NCBI RefSeq assembly: GCF_002812045.1
Contig: NZ_NPEG01000002.1
Location: 405,927 to 469,926 of the forward strand
Reading direction: 5' to 3'
DNA from: Leptospira haakeii
GTDB taxonomy: Bacteria; Spirochaetota; Leptospiria; Leptospirales; Leptospiraceae
DNA length: 64,000 nt
Shown here: piece by piece, positions 18,100 to 26,975 of the stretch
Layout: every line of letters starts with the position of its first letter
How positions within the stretch are numbered: position 1 is the first letter of the stretch
Program-made: the position numbers and the translations under genes
Notes under the pieces: generated by a model
The model's input: only the letters and a program-made list of their open reading frames with translations
What the model was told of the DNA's origin: nothing
Databases searched by the model: none

Positions 18100-20205
18100 T
18101 TAGGGCGAGGCAGGAAGGATAACGTAGAATGTCGTACCTTCTTCCGAACTTACAAATCGGATTGCTCCTCCATGTTCTTCTGCCACATTTTTGCAAATGT
18201 CTAGACCAAGTCCGGTACCTTCTCCAGGAGACTTAGTAGTGAAGAATGGATCAAAAATCCTATCTTTGATCTCGGTAGGAACTCCACTTCCAGTATCCTG
18301 GACCGAAATTTCCCAGAACTCGCCTTTTCGTTCCGCATCTACGAATATTCTACCCGAATAATTCATGGCATGTAACGCGTTTGTGATCAGATTAGTCCAT
18401 ATCAGGTATAATCTTTCCGGATCTCCCAATACCTTTGCGGACTCTGGGATATTGATATCCACGATCACCTTATTTTTCATTTTAGAATAATATAATGTGA
18501 TAATATTTTCTATCTGTTCCTTAGGGGAGACAGATTCCGAGTGAGGTTTCCAATCTCCTTCTCCTGAAGCATAACTTTTTAATGCTTGGATTACTCTAGA
18601 GGCTTTAATAGAAGCTTCCAAGATTAGCTGGCTAGATCTGGAAATACTGGAAAGTGCAGATGCATTACTTACGATCATCCATCCTCTTTCTCCTTTCGGG
18701 ATCTTCCCCACTAATTCCGAAACCTGATCGGGAGAAATCCCCAGATCAGTTAAAGCATCCGCCATCACCAGGGAGTTTTCTATGCCTGATTCTTTCAGAA
18801 TGATTTCCGATTTTTTTCTTTTAGATCTTTCTTCTTTGGAATCGAAATCGGAATTAACTGTTCCACCATTCTTGAATAAGATACCCCAAAATTCTCTTTC
18901 TTCTTTGTTAAAACTAGAATAATCTTTTAGGAGTTTTTCCCAGGGTTCGCTCAGAATAGAACGTATTCCTTCAGTGGATGAACGAATTGCGCCTAACGGA
19001 GTATTTAATTCATGTGCAATTCCCGCAATCAGTCTTCCCAAGACAGCCATTTTCTCTGATCTGACCAAATTCTCCTGGGTTTTCTTGAGTTCTTCCATTG
19101 CCGATCTAAGTTTATCATTGGCAGTCACTAAATACGTATTAGTAGATCTTAATTCTTCGGTTCTTTCCGCGACCGTGACCTCTAATTCTTTATTCGCATT
19201 TCGGATCACAAGTTCTGCAGTTGCCAAATCTGCCACGAGTAAACTTTGCCTCAGGCTCGCGATCACTACCATTACACCTGCAGAAAACCAAATCACTAAC
19301 CGAATGATCTCCGGAAGGCCCGGTAGAGTTAAAGAAAGGATGATTGCAGCGGAACAAACAATCACTTCCAACAAGGGAAGAATTCTCAAGAGTCCACTTT
19401 CTGTTCCGGATTCTCTTTCCATCTCTCCATCAGGTGCCCAAGTCAAGGTGCCGTACCCTAAAAGTAAAAGACTAGCTGAAAATCCTGCATTAGTTAAGGT
19501 TCCATCTTCCGGAACAACTATCAAAAATATAGAATTCCATTGTAACCAACTGATTCCCATTCCTGCGAGTCCGATTATTAAACATAAAAAGGAAAAGTCC
19601 GCCTTTAAACGTAAGGAAGGTTTCATCAAAGCACCGATGCATGCAGCGGAAAGCGTGAATACAGGATAAACCGACAAGGTTAATAACTGGAACCAGGGCC
19701 TATCTTCCTTTTTAGAAAGATATAATACTAGGGTGACTGCAAGAACTGCGATCGCAAGTCCCAAGGCATCCATCACTGCCACCTTCATTCTGTTAGCTGG
19801 AACTCTATCCTTTAAAAATCGAGCAAACCCTATTGCGAAAAATGGCCCTAACCATGGATAGAATAGATCGCTTGGAGCAGGAAAACTATAGAACTTGGAA
19901 ATTGCTTGGATATCCCAAACGACTTGGCCAATAAAATAAGAAAGAAGCCCTAGGAAAAACCAGAATCTAAATCTTTTAATTTCTCCTTCGGAGGATTTAT
20001 AACCGAACCAAGCAGTGATCGTAGCGATTGCGATAGACGAAGTCCAATGTATATTATCGTAAATCCGTAATAATTCCGTTTCATCCGTGAAATATATGAG
20101 AAGAAATAGTACTAGAACGAATGCCGATCCTAAGTATATGGATAGAAATCCTAAATTTCTATCCTTTGAGGAACGAATCTCTAGTGTAGATACTAAGGAA
20201 TTCAT
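18100..20205 (-). CDS. Membrane-bound sensor histidine kinase with inserted DHp domain
   Basis: Sensor kinase of 701 residues with eight or nine hydrophobic helices in the first 325 residues, resembling multi-TM sensor modules. A coiled coil (about 325-385) leads to the H-box IAGIAHELNTPLGAIRSS with His398. The N-box WTNLITNALHAM is at 603-614, G1 DTGSGVP at 637-643 and G2 GEGTGLGL at 661-668. It has the same extra segment of about 100 residues between H-box and N-box as the next gene, including matching KEERE, DSKEER and ASIKASRVIQALKSY blocks. The gap to the next kinase is about 70 bp, so they are probably one operon. The phosphorylation partner is not in the window. Confidence 0.9.
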   Translation of the reverse strand: MNSLVSTLEIRSSKDRNLGFLSIYLGSAFVLVLFLLIYFTDETELLRIYDNIHWTSSIAIATITAWFGYKSSEGEIKRFRFWFFLGLLSYFIGQVVWDIQAISKFYSFPAPSDLFYPWLGPFFAIGFARFLKDRVPANRMKVAVMDALGLAIAVLAVTLVLYLSKKEDRPWFQLLTLSVYPVFTLSAACIGALMKPSLRLKADFSFLCLIIGLAGMGISWLQWNSIFLIVVPEDGTLTNAGFSASLLLLGYGTLTWAPDGEMERESGTESGLLRILPLLEVIVCSAAIILSLTLPGLPEIIRLVIWFSAGVMVVIASLRQSLLVADLATAELVIRNANKELEVTVAERTEELRSTNTYLVTANDKLRSAMEELKKTQENLVRSEKMAVLGRLIAGIAHELNTPLGAIRSSTEGIRSILSEPWEKLLKDYSSFNKEEREFWGILFKNGGTVNSDFDSKEERSKRKKSEIILKESGIENSLVMADALTDLGISPDQVSELVGKIPKGERGWMIVSNASALSSISRSSQLILEASIKASRVIQALKSYASGEGDWKPHSESVSPKEQIENIITLYYSKMKNKVIVDINIPESAKVLGDPERLYLIWTNLITNALHAMNYSGRIFVDAERKGEFWEISVQDTGSGVPTEIKDRIFDPFFTTKSPGEGTGLGLDICKNVAEEHGGAIRFVSSEEGTTFYVILPASP

Positions 20206-20342
20206 GCGGATTAGCGGGGCAAAATCTTATACCTTTAAACATCTAAGTCCACACTTTTTTATTTCCAAAAGGCTGCACCTTGCTGTTGGAAGTTCTACAA
20301 ACGTTTTACAACAAACTTCTTATCATTAGAACAAGTTTGGAT

Positions 20343-21071
20343 TTAATATAAGGTTCGCGCACTTTTATCCGGAATATGAGGAAGGAAATTTAAACTCACA
20401 GGAATATATCTACCTCTTACCCAACGAAACATACTCACAGAACTATTCCAGATCCAAGGCATCCATGTAAAAACATCTTCGTCTTGTTTGAGTATCCTTT
20501 TCAAGGTTAAGGAAATAGGAGTACCTGAAGTAAAGATAAATGTCCTTTCTGAATTAGAAGGCTGAAAATATGTATCACAAGCCAGATCCACTCTGGATTG
20601 AAAGTTTTTAAAAGTTTCAATCCCTGGCGGAGTGAAGTCTCCTTTTCTCCAAACGGATAAGATCTCCTCAGTCAGTTTAAAAAACAAAGCAGCAGATCGA
20701 ACCCCACCTTTTAATCTAACTTTAGAAAATTGTAATAAGGATCTTTGAAATTCGGGTCTGGTCCCGGAAAGATATTCAGCGTATTTTTTCCATAACTCGG
20801 AAGGAAATTCATTCCAATTTGCATCGAAAGAATGAAAATCAACATCCGTATTGAGATCGGAACGAACTGTATGGATCCCCTTCATAAAAAATTCTGCAGT
20901 TTCTTTATGCCTTCTCATTGTCCCGGAGATAATCTTATCCGGAAAATCCCCATTAGAAGCCATATACTTTCCAAGGGCAAAGGCTTGTTCTTTACCCTTA
21001 TCGGTCAATAGATCGTAATCTTCTCCCGTGGAGTTCGCCTGTCCGTGGCGAATCAGATATATTACGGACAT
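20343..21071 (-). CDS. Histidine-phosphatase-superfamily protein, atypical second site
   Basis: Phosphoglycerate-mutase-fold protein of 242 residues. The first catalytic block is intact (YLIRHGQA, His9) with a following GTMRRHKETA arginine block. The second catalytic histidine, normally in an HG motif near the C-terminus, is replaced in FTSGTPIS, so activity may be altered. It is the last gene of a five-gene operon, two bases after the DUF6285 stop. Phosphatases of this fold are recurrent partners of DUF6285/APH/acyl-CoA dehydrogenase clusters as I know them. It may remove phosphate from a phospho-acyl intermediate or from a regulator; this is inference. Confidence 0.85.
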   Translation of the reverse strand: MSVIYLIRHGQANSTGEDYDLLTDKGKEQAFALGKYMASNGDFPDKIISGTMRRHKETAEFFMKGIHTVRSDLNTDVDFHSFDANWNEFPSELWKKYAEYLSGTRPEFQRSLLQFSKVRLKGGVRSAALFFKLTEEILSVWRKGDFTPPGIETFKNFQSRVDLACDTYFQPSNSERTFIFTSGTPISLTLKRILKQDEDVFTWMPWIWNSSVSMFRWVRGRYIPVSLNFLPHIPDKSARTLY

Positions 21072-21073
21072 GT

Positions 21074-21469
21074 TTAGGATTCCGTAGTGAATCTAGGATT
21101 TACGATCTCAACTTTTTCGATTACGGATTCTTTTATATGTTTCCAGTATTCCGTATCTTCCAAAGATTTTTTTTCCTTTCGGATAATATCTCTCAGCTCT
21201 TCATTCCAAGTAGAAGTAAGACTCTTCTTTTCATTCCAAGTTTTAGGGAACTCTGATTTTTTTTTGAGTAAAGAAGCAAGCCTGGTAAGTTCTTTGTCTA
21301 TAGATTCTTCTCCGGAACGTATTTCCCTGGAGATTACTCCGAGCATATTCCAACTTACTAATGTTTTATATGCGAGAAGGTCCTTGTCCCTAAACTCAGG
21401 TAGGACTTCCTTCATCAGAAAATCCTGGATCGCTTCCAATAATTCCGTGGCGCTTGGTTTATCCTGCAT
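21074..21469 (-). CDS. DUF6285 protein (LvaB-like candidate)
   Basis: Small protein of 131 residues that matches DUF6285: MQDKPSATELLEAIQDFL at the start, LLAYKTLVSWNMLGVISREI in the middle, and a VIEKVEIVNPRF end. DUF6285 proteins are typically encoded between an APH-type kinase and an acyl-CoA dehydrogenase. In levulinate catabolism a small protein (LvaB) is required for the kinase LvaA to phosphorylate 4-hydroxyacyl-CoA; I think this is the equivalent, but I cannot align them here. AAGGAAATCATA before the ATG is a good ribosome site. It is ten bases downstream of the kinase gene and two upstream of the phosphatase gene. Confidence 0.8.
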   Translation of the reverse strand: MQDKPSATELLEAIQDFLMKEVLPEFRDKDLLAYKTLVSWNMLGVISREIRSGEESIDKELTRLASLLKKKSEFPKTWNEKKSLTSTWNEELRDIIRKEKKSLEDTEYWKHIKESVIEKVEIVNPRFTTES

Positions 21470-21479
21470 TATGATTTCC

Positions 21480-22523
21480 TTATTTTATGGACTCTTCAAT
21501 GAGTCGCATTGCCTCGTATTCCATCTCACAGGCCCTTCTTCCTATGGATGCGAGTTCTATTCCTTTATCTTTTCCGGAAAGATGACGTTCTGCTTGGCCG
21601 ATACAACCGATTGCCCAGCGAAGATTCCCCATCACTTCCCAATATCTGATTTTGATAGGATCCAGTTTTACACCGGAAGCCTTTTCGTAGATCTCATAAA
21701 ACTCGGAACGATCTGCGAAACCACCTGCTTCTTTATTCAGTTTTCCGAATCTCCAATCTCTCATACATAACCATGTCAGATCTTCGTGACGATCTCCCCA
21801 ATGAGCAAATTCCCAATCCACAATTCCTTGTAGACCTTCCGAATTCACCATGAAGTTTCCCGTTCTAAAATCTCCGTGAATCAGAACGACTGCATCACTT
21901 TCCGGAGCATTCTTCTCTAACCAATTCAAAATGATTTCCATAGCGGGATAAGCTCCTTCCATGGATTCCAATTGAGAACGTAATGCTTGGACAGATCCTT
22001 GGGCCACCGTTTTGCCGCTTACATGTTGCCCAAGATTCAAAACTTCTTTTAGTTTTTCATCCTTACATTTTTCAGGAGTCACTGAATGGATACTCGCAAG
22101 ATTTTCTGCAAGTTCTTGTGTGATCTGTTTACGGACCTTATTTAAACTTGGATCTTTTACTACGAATCTTCCCGTAGCTTTACCTTGGATCCTTTTCATA
22201 AAGTAGAATGGATTGCCAGTAACTGAGTTATCAGATTCAAGCCAAAATGGTTCAGGAGTTTTAACACCTGCTTCGAATGCCATTCTACAAACCTTGAACT
22301 CGTTGATCCTAGACAAAGAAGCGAGTAAAGAAGCTCCCTTATCGGTTCTATATACTGTTTGGTATTGACCTGATTCAGGACCACCATTCACTTTAATGTC
22401 TGCGGAAAAATTTTCCTGGCAGGCTCCTCCCGAAAGAGAAACCATATTAGCGATTTCTACTGTTCCTTGGAGCCTTTTTCCTAAATATGATTCCAGCCTT
22501 TCCTTCAATTCGGAATCTTTCAC
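21480..22523 (-). CDS. APH-type kinase, probable 4-hydroxyacyl-CoA kinase
   Basis: Protein of the aminoglycoside phosphotransferase fold, 347 residues. The catalytic loop HGDFRTGN is at 216-223 and the metal-binding DWEFAHWGDRHEDL starts at Asp236. It lacks signs of an antibiotic kinase and belongs to the class fused to or paired with ACAD10/11 dehydrogenases. There the kinase phosphorylates the 4-hydroxyl of a hydroxyacyl-CoA. The GTG start is supported by AAAGGAGAG nine bases upstream, inside the acyl-CoA dehydrogenase end. The intergenic gap is only two bases, implying translational coupling. Function is inferred from family and operon. Confidence 0.85.
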   Translation of the reverse strand: MKDSELKERLESYLGKRLQGTVEIANMVSLSGGACQENFSADIKVNGGPESGQYQTVYRTDKGASLLASLSRINEFKVCRMAFEAGVKTPEPFWLESDNSVTGNPFYFMKRIQGKATGRFVVKDPSLNKVRKQITQELAENLASIHSVTPEKCKDEKLKEVLNLGQHVSGKTVAQGSVQALRSQLESMEGAYPAMEIILNWLEKNAPESDAVVLIHGDFRTGNFMVNSEGLQGIVDWEFAHWGDRHEDLTWLCMRDWRFGKLNKEAGGFADRSEFYEIYEKASGVKLDPIKIRYWEVMGNLRWAIGCIGQAERHLSGKDKGIELASIGRRACEMEYEAMRLIEESIK

Positions 22524-22525
22524 GA

Positions 22526-23701
22526 TTAGAAGCTCTCCTTTCCGGATATTAAATTCCTGCCGATCACCATCTTATGGGTTTCGGTTGGACCGTCAGCGAT
22601 CCTTGCGGCCCTCGCATCTCTATAAAATAATTCTAATTTAAGATAACGGCTAAAACCATGAGATCCACAGATCTGGATTGCCCTATCAATACATTTGTTC
22701 AATGTTTCACTGACCTGCCACTTAGCTAAAGAAACGGCCTGTCTTGCATCCCCACCTTTACGAAGAATGTCGGCAGCCTTTAACGTAAGTAAAAAACCTG
22801 ATTCTATTTCTAAAGAAGATTCAGCAAACATCCATTGGATACCTTGGTGATCGGCTAATTTTCCGCCGAATAATTCTCTTTTGATCGCGTATTCTCTTGC
22901 AATCTCCATAGATCTTCTGGCAAGTCCGATCCATCTCATACAATGTGTAAGTCTTGCAGGCCCTAGTCTTTCTTGGGAAAGTCGGAAACCTTCTCCTATT
23001 TTTCCGAGTACTTGTGACTCATGAACTTTTACATTTTCAAATTTTAATTCACAGTGCCCGCCTGGACCATGTGAACCTAAAACCCCGATTTCCTGCACCA
23101 TTGTATAGCCTGGCGCATCGGTAGGAACTAAGAACATAGAAGTTCTTCTGAAACTATCATTCACCTTGGACATCACGATCAAGAAAGAAGCACCATTCGC
23201 CCCGGTGCAGTACCATTTATGGCCGTTAAGAATATAGTGATCTCCGTCTTTCACCGCGTTAGTCGAAAGAGTAGTAGGATCCGAACCCGCGCCTGGAGGA
23301 GGCTCTGTCATTGCAAACCCCGAGCGGATTTTTCCTTCAACAAGAGGATGATAATACTTCTTCTTTTGTTCTTCGTTTGCGGCTAAATGAAGAAGATGCA
23401 TATTCCCCTCATCGGGAGCGTCGCAGTTGCAAAGATAAGGAGCGATAGGAGAACGTCCCAACTCGCTGAATACAAGTGCGGTTCCAACTAAGTCCAGTCC
23501 TAATCCGCCTTCCGATTTAGGAAGATGAGCGGTCCATAATCCTCTTTTTTTGGCTTCTTCTCTTAACTTTTGAACGATAGTCTCCGGCATTCTACCATGA
23601 TCGTAATCGTAATGATCTTCGGCTGGGATGGCGATCTCATCCACGAATGCCTTTGCTTTTCCCCTGATTTCGTCTAATTCCTTAGGTATGGATAAATCCA
23701 T
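22526..23701 (-). CDS. Acyl-CoA dehydrogenase, ACAD10/11 type
   Basis: FAD enzyme of 391 residues with the three-domain acyl-CoA dehydrogenase layout: [12 protein letters not shown] (131-142) at the flavin/substrate site, HKWYCTGA, and the C-terminal helical bundle. The block [17 protein letters not shown] (243-259) and the end [19 protein letters not shown] are typical of ACAD10/11 and LvaC-like enzymes. These enzymes remove phosphate from a 4-phosphoacyl-CoA to give an enoyl-CoA rather than acting as simple beta-oxidation dehydrogenases. It follows the propeller gene by 21 bp and precedes the kinase gene by two bases. It would feed products into beta-oxidation. Confidence 0.92.
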   Translation of the reverse strand: MDLSIPKELDEIRGKAKAFVDEIAIPAEDHYDYDHGRMPETIVQKLREEAKKRGLWTAHLPKSEGGLGLDLVGTALVFSELGRSPIAPYLCNCDAPDEGNMHLLHLAANEEQKKKYYHPLVEGKIRSGFAMTEPPPGAGSDPTTLSTNAVKDGDHYILNGHKWYCTGANGASFLIVMSKVNDSFRRTSMFLVPTDAPGYTMVQEIGVLGSHGPGGHCELKFENVKVHESQVLGKIGEGFRLSQERLGPARLTHCMRWIGLARRSMEIAREYAIKRELFGGKLADHQGIQWMFAESSLEIESGFLLTLKAADILRKGGDARQAVSLAKWQVSETLNKCIDRAIQICGSHGFSRYLKLELFYRDARAARIADGPTETHKMVIGRNLISGKESF

Positions 23702-23722
23702 GATATATTCAATTTTCCTTAT

Positions 23723-24811
23723 TTATTCTTTTATTAATTCAGGAGGAAGTTTGAACTTTCCTATCCTGTCGTTATGAAGACTCCCTAAATAGATATACTC
23801 CCCTTTTCTTTTCACGGAAGTGATCTCTTTTAGATGTTTTCCTTTCGGCTCCTGGAAACTTGCTTCTACTATTCCGTTTTCATCCAGAACGACTGCGAAA
23901 CCGTACGGTTGAGGCTTAGGCCAAAGGAATTTAGGTAGTTTAGCTACAATTGATTTTGTCCAAGGACGAGGATGTAGGATTTTATCCACCATATTATTCC
24001 GAACGGTGAATAACGCTAGATAGAAATGCCCTTTACGATCCGAGGAAATATTATCCGGAAACCCTGGAAGATTTTCCGCCCAGATCTCGCTTGTTCCAGC
24101 CTTAGGCCCTTTGATCCAATATCTATGGATCCTATATTTATAAGTTTCGTTTAATACTAAAAAGTCCTCATTTTTAGAAAGTGCCACTCCATTCGGAAAG
24201 AAAAGATCCTTCATTAGGGTTGTTGTCTTTTTAGTATGAGGATCGTATTTTAATAAACGACCGTGAGGAACCGACTCCATTAGATCATACAGATATTCTG
24301 CAGAACCGTATTTATCACTCGCATCTGAAAAGTAGATCGTTCCATCTTTAGCAACATCTAGATCGTCTGTGAATTTGAAAGGAATACCTTCTGATTCAGT
24401 ACTAAGAACTTCTACCTTCCCGTCTTTGCTGATCTTTAATAACCCTTTGATCGCATCCGCAACTATTATGGAACCGTCTCCTAATAATTTCATTCCAAGA
24501 GGTCGGCCCCCCGTGAATGCGTGTGCCTTCATTTCTCCATCTTTGGAGATAAGATACACTTTGCCATCTTCACTCGCAGAATAGATATTACCTTCGTCGT
24601 CGGGTTCGATATCTTCTGGACCATGTATCTTTCCGAGTGCGATTAGTTCTGCGGATTCCAAGGCTTTGTTTTCCTGGAAGCCACCAATCAAACCTGTATC
24701 GATAGGAGGTTGGTAGGCAATTGGTTTAATAGGAGAAGGTTTGAGTGCAAAACCTATTATAAAAATGATAATGAACGCTGCAGAGAGCAGGAGGATTTTT
24801 TTCGTGTTCAC
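23723..24811 (-). CDS. Strictosidine-synthase/paraoxonase-like beta-propeller, possible lactonase
   Basis: Six-bladed propeller of the strictosidine synthase/APMAP/SMP-30 group. Visible family motifs are HGPEDIEPDDEGNIY, VPHGRLLKYDP, FFPNGVALSKNED and NLPGFPDNIS; the Glu, Asn and Asp residues in them are the usual calcium ligands. One N-terminal helix (about 5-23) anchors it in the membrane. The frame extends to 24943, but GTG 24811 has AAGGAGGG four bases upstream and gives 362 residues with a normal signal anchor, so I use it. It is the first gene of the hydroxyacyl operon. Lactonase activity on gamma-lactones would supply 4-hydroxy acids; this is my inference. Confidence 0.85.
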   Translation of the reverse strand: MNTKKILLLSAAFIIIFIIGFALKPSPIKPIAYQPPIDTGLIGGFQENKALESAELIALGKIHGPEDIEPDDEGNIYSASEDGKVYLISKDGEMKAHAFTGGRPLGMKLLGDGSIIVADAIKGLLKISKDGKVEVLSTESEGIPFKFTDDLDVAKDGTIYFSDASDKYGSAEYLYDLMESVPHGRLLKYDPHTKKTTTLMKDLFFPNGVALSKNEDFLVLNETYKYRIHRYWIKGPKAGTSEIWAENLPGFPDNISSDRKGHFYLALFTVRNNMVDKILHPRPWTKSIVAKLPKFLWPKPQPYGFAVVLDENGIVEASFQEPKGKHLKEITSVKRKGEYIYLGSLHNDRIGKFKLPPELIKE

Positions 24812-24945
24812 GATTCCCTCCTTAGGGAAAACGAATGAGACGCTACTCACGAAGGTCGGGCAGTCAACGTAAAATTCTGAGGTTCCCGCCTTCTTACCAG
24901 AATAATTGATTGCGGCTCCCAACCAATCGCCGATATCGTACATGA

Positions 24946-24967
24946 GGACTGAAAACTTTTCCAGTCC
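24946..24967. promoter_or_regulatory. Short dyad in the divergent promoter region
   Basis: GGACTG (24946-24951) and CAGTCC (24962-24967) with 10 bases between, nine bases before the ATG of the cyclic-nucleotide-binding regulator. It could be an autoregulatory site for that protein, which is divergent from the operon. The arms are short, so chance is possible. Confidence 0.3.
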
Positions 24968-24975
24968 GTTTTAGC

Positions 24976-25608
24976 ATGAAGATCTCCGAAGATATGGTAA
25001 ACAAACACGGCCTCCGCTTTAAGGAATCCGCTGTTATTTTCGATGAGAACGAACCTGCAGATCAAATGTATCTGATCCTTTCCGGAAAAGTAGGGATCCA
25101 TAAAAAAGTAAAAGAAGCATTCAAACTTCTTATAGAACTAAAAGAAGGGGATATGTTCGGTGAGATGGCACTGGTGGATCGCAAACCCAGAAGCGCAAGA
25201 GCCATCGCAAAAACCGACGTATTATTATTTGCGATCACCGAGAGCGTGTTCTATAACCTAATCCAGACCAATCCTTCTTTTTCTTTAAAGATGGTTAAAA
25301 TGCTTTCTTCCAGATTAAGAGAGACCAACCAAACCATAGCTAGTCTTTTAAAAGGAGACAGGAAGAATATTGTAACTTCTGCGCTCATTACTTTCGCACA
25401 AACGAGAGGAGAGCAAGAAGATGGACAATACAAAGTACATTTGGCGGCATTTATGAAATGGGCCATCTTAAGAGTTGGATTAGAACATACGGATCTTGTA
25501 TCCGCGATCAATCTTTTGGTAAAAGATAAGATGGTCGAACAACCTAAAAACGATCCCAGCCATATAATGATACGGGACACGTTTTTTAAATACACATTGG
25601 ACCAGTAA
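24976..25608 (+). CDS. Cyclic-nucleotide-binding (Crp/Fnr-like) protein
   Basis: A 210-residue protein with an N-terminal cyclic-nucleotide-binding beta-barrel: [17 protein letters not shown] (28-44), [17 protein letters not shown] (60-76) carrying the phosphate-binding loop, and a long C-helix (about 105-125). The C-terminal 80 residues may form a winged helix ([10 protein letters not shown] to DKMVEQ) but lack a clear Crp helix-turn-helix signature. It probably senses a cyclic nucleotide and could control the divergent operon. The ATG has no strong ribosome site. The next gene starts three bases after its stop, so the two are co-transcribed. Confidence 0.85.
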   Translation: MKISEDMVNKHGLRFKESAVIFDENEPADQMYLILSGKVGIHKKVKEAFKLLIELKEGDMFGEMALVDRKPRSARAIAKTDVLLFAITESVFYNLIQTNPSFSLKMVKMLSSRLRETNQTIASLLKGDRKNIVTSALITFAQTRGEQEDGQYKVHLAAFMKWAILRVGLEHTDLVSAINLLVKDKMVEQPKNDPSHIMIRDTFFKYTLDQ

Positions 25609-25611
25609 TTC

Positions 25612-26808
25612 TTGGCTGAGCAAAGCTTACCGGCCAAACAAAACAGGCTCGATTATTTAGACAATCTCAGATCCTTCGCATTATTATTAGGATTAGCATT
25701 CCATGTGGCGATCGTATATGCCGCAATCATCATATATCCATTACGGAATGATGATAGATCAATCGCGTTCGACGTATTCGGGGAATGGGTACACCTTTTC
25801 AGGATGCCGATGTTCTTCGTACTCTCCGGATATTTTACGGAGAGGATTTATCTTTCTAAAACATTAAAAGAATTCTTAAGATTAAGGGCATTAAGGATCA
25901 TTCTTCCTTTGATCCCAGGGATCATATTATTCGCACCGATGCAATATTATGTGAACGCATTACAAGAAGGCTATCAAGGGAACTATTTCACATTTTTATG
26001 GGAAGAATTCTTACTTAAAAATCCAGCCCCTTCTCACCTTTGGTTCATTCTATATTTAGCATTATATACATTTTTATATTTAGGTGTCCGGCCCGTAATC
26101 TCCAGGATCGGAAAATTTTTACTTCCTTCTTCCAGATATGGAGAAGAAGGATCCGAAAAAAGACCGAGCATAAAATGGGAAACATTACTGATCGCTGGAA
26201 TTTGGTGCACAATATGGACCTGCGGTATTAATTACTTTTTCCTAAAAGACCAAAAATACCTGAACATAGAGCCGGTACAATTCATATACGATTTCAGCTT
26301 CTTCTTATTCGGAAGTTTTTTGATCGGGAAAGAAAGTACGATCTTAAAAGGGAAAACAAATCGTCTCGAGATCATCCTACTCGGATTTTTAGCCTTTATA
26401 TTTTTCGGATTATTCTATTGGGTAAGCACAATCGATCCATATTGGTCTTATTTCGGATATACCGGATTCGGAATGAGAATACTTCACATTTTTCTAAAAT
26501 GTTTGGGTGGTTGGATCTGGATCGCGTTTTTTATCCGGCTCTTCCAATTATTCTTTAACAAAACAGGAAAGCTCAGTTCTTATTTAAGAGAATCCAGTTT
26601 GCCAGTGTATTTAATCCATCATCCTATTTCTCTTGGGGTCGGATTTTTGGTAGTAGGCACAGGTCTTTCTATTTGGATCAAATTTTCACTTCATATCTTC
26701 TTTGTATACGCTCTGACTTTTTTAGTGTATCATTTCATTATTCGAGATTCTAATTTTTGGCTGACTGTACTTGGAAATAAAGGGATCAGCTTCAAGAGAA
26801 ATAAATAA
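25612..26808 (+). CDS. Acyltransferase 3 family membrane protein
   Basis: Integral membrane acyltransferase of 398 residues with about ten helices (OafA/MdoC superfamily). Family features are RLDYLDNLRSFALLLGLAFHVAI (12-34, shown here in pieces: RLDYLDNLRS and the active histidine in AFHVAI), FRMPMFFVLSGYF, and SHLWFILYLALY. Members transfer acyl groups onto sugars or lipids at the membrane. The start is TTG three bases after the preceding stop; there is no obvious ribosome site, so translation may be coupled. The acceptor is unknown, with surface glycan or lipid most plausible. Confidence 0.88.
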   Translation: MAEQSLPAKQNRLDYLDNLRSFALLLGLAFHVAIVYAAIIIYPLRNDDRSIAFDVFGEWVHLFRMPMFFVLSGYFTERIYLSKTLKEFLRLRALRIILPLIPGIILFAPMQYYVNALQEGYQGNYFTFLWEEFLLKNPAPSHLWFILYLALYTFLYLGVRPVISRIGKFLLPSSRYGEEGSEKRPSIKWETLLIAGIWCTIWTCGINYFFLKDQKYLNIEPVQFIYDFSFFLFGSFLIGKESTILKGKTNRLEIILLGFLAFIFFGLFYWVSTIDPYWSYFGYTGFGMRILHIFLKCLGGWIWIAFFIRLFQLFFNKTGKLSSYLRESSLPVYLIHHPISLGVGFLVVGTGLSIWIKFSLHIFFVYALTFLVYHFIIRDSNFWLTVLGNKGISFKRNK

Positions 26809-26975
26809 GATAGCCGAAATCGCCGATTTTCTGTCAGATCCTCTTGGATTGTCCTTTTCAAATATCCGCGTTTTCTCTTCGGCTTCTACTTATAAAGACT
26901 ATCGAATCTAGTAACTCTACGAATAGAAATTTATTTACTTACGGGTCATAATTTTCCTACAAAGGCAAGGAAATC

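Noticed and set aside
18974..19669. 231-residue plus-strand frame inside the second kinase
   Set aside because: It is antisense to a clear histidine kinase, and its composition mirrors that gene's codons.
24812..24943. N-terminal extension of the propeller gene
   Set aside because: GTG 24811 has a near-perfect ribosome site and yields a normal signal anchor; the extension would cover the divergent promoter.
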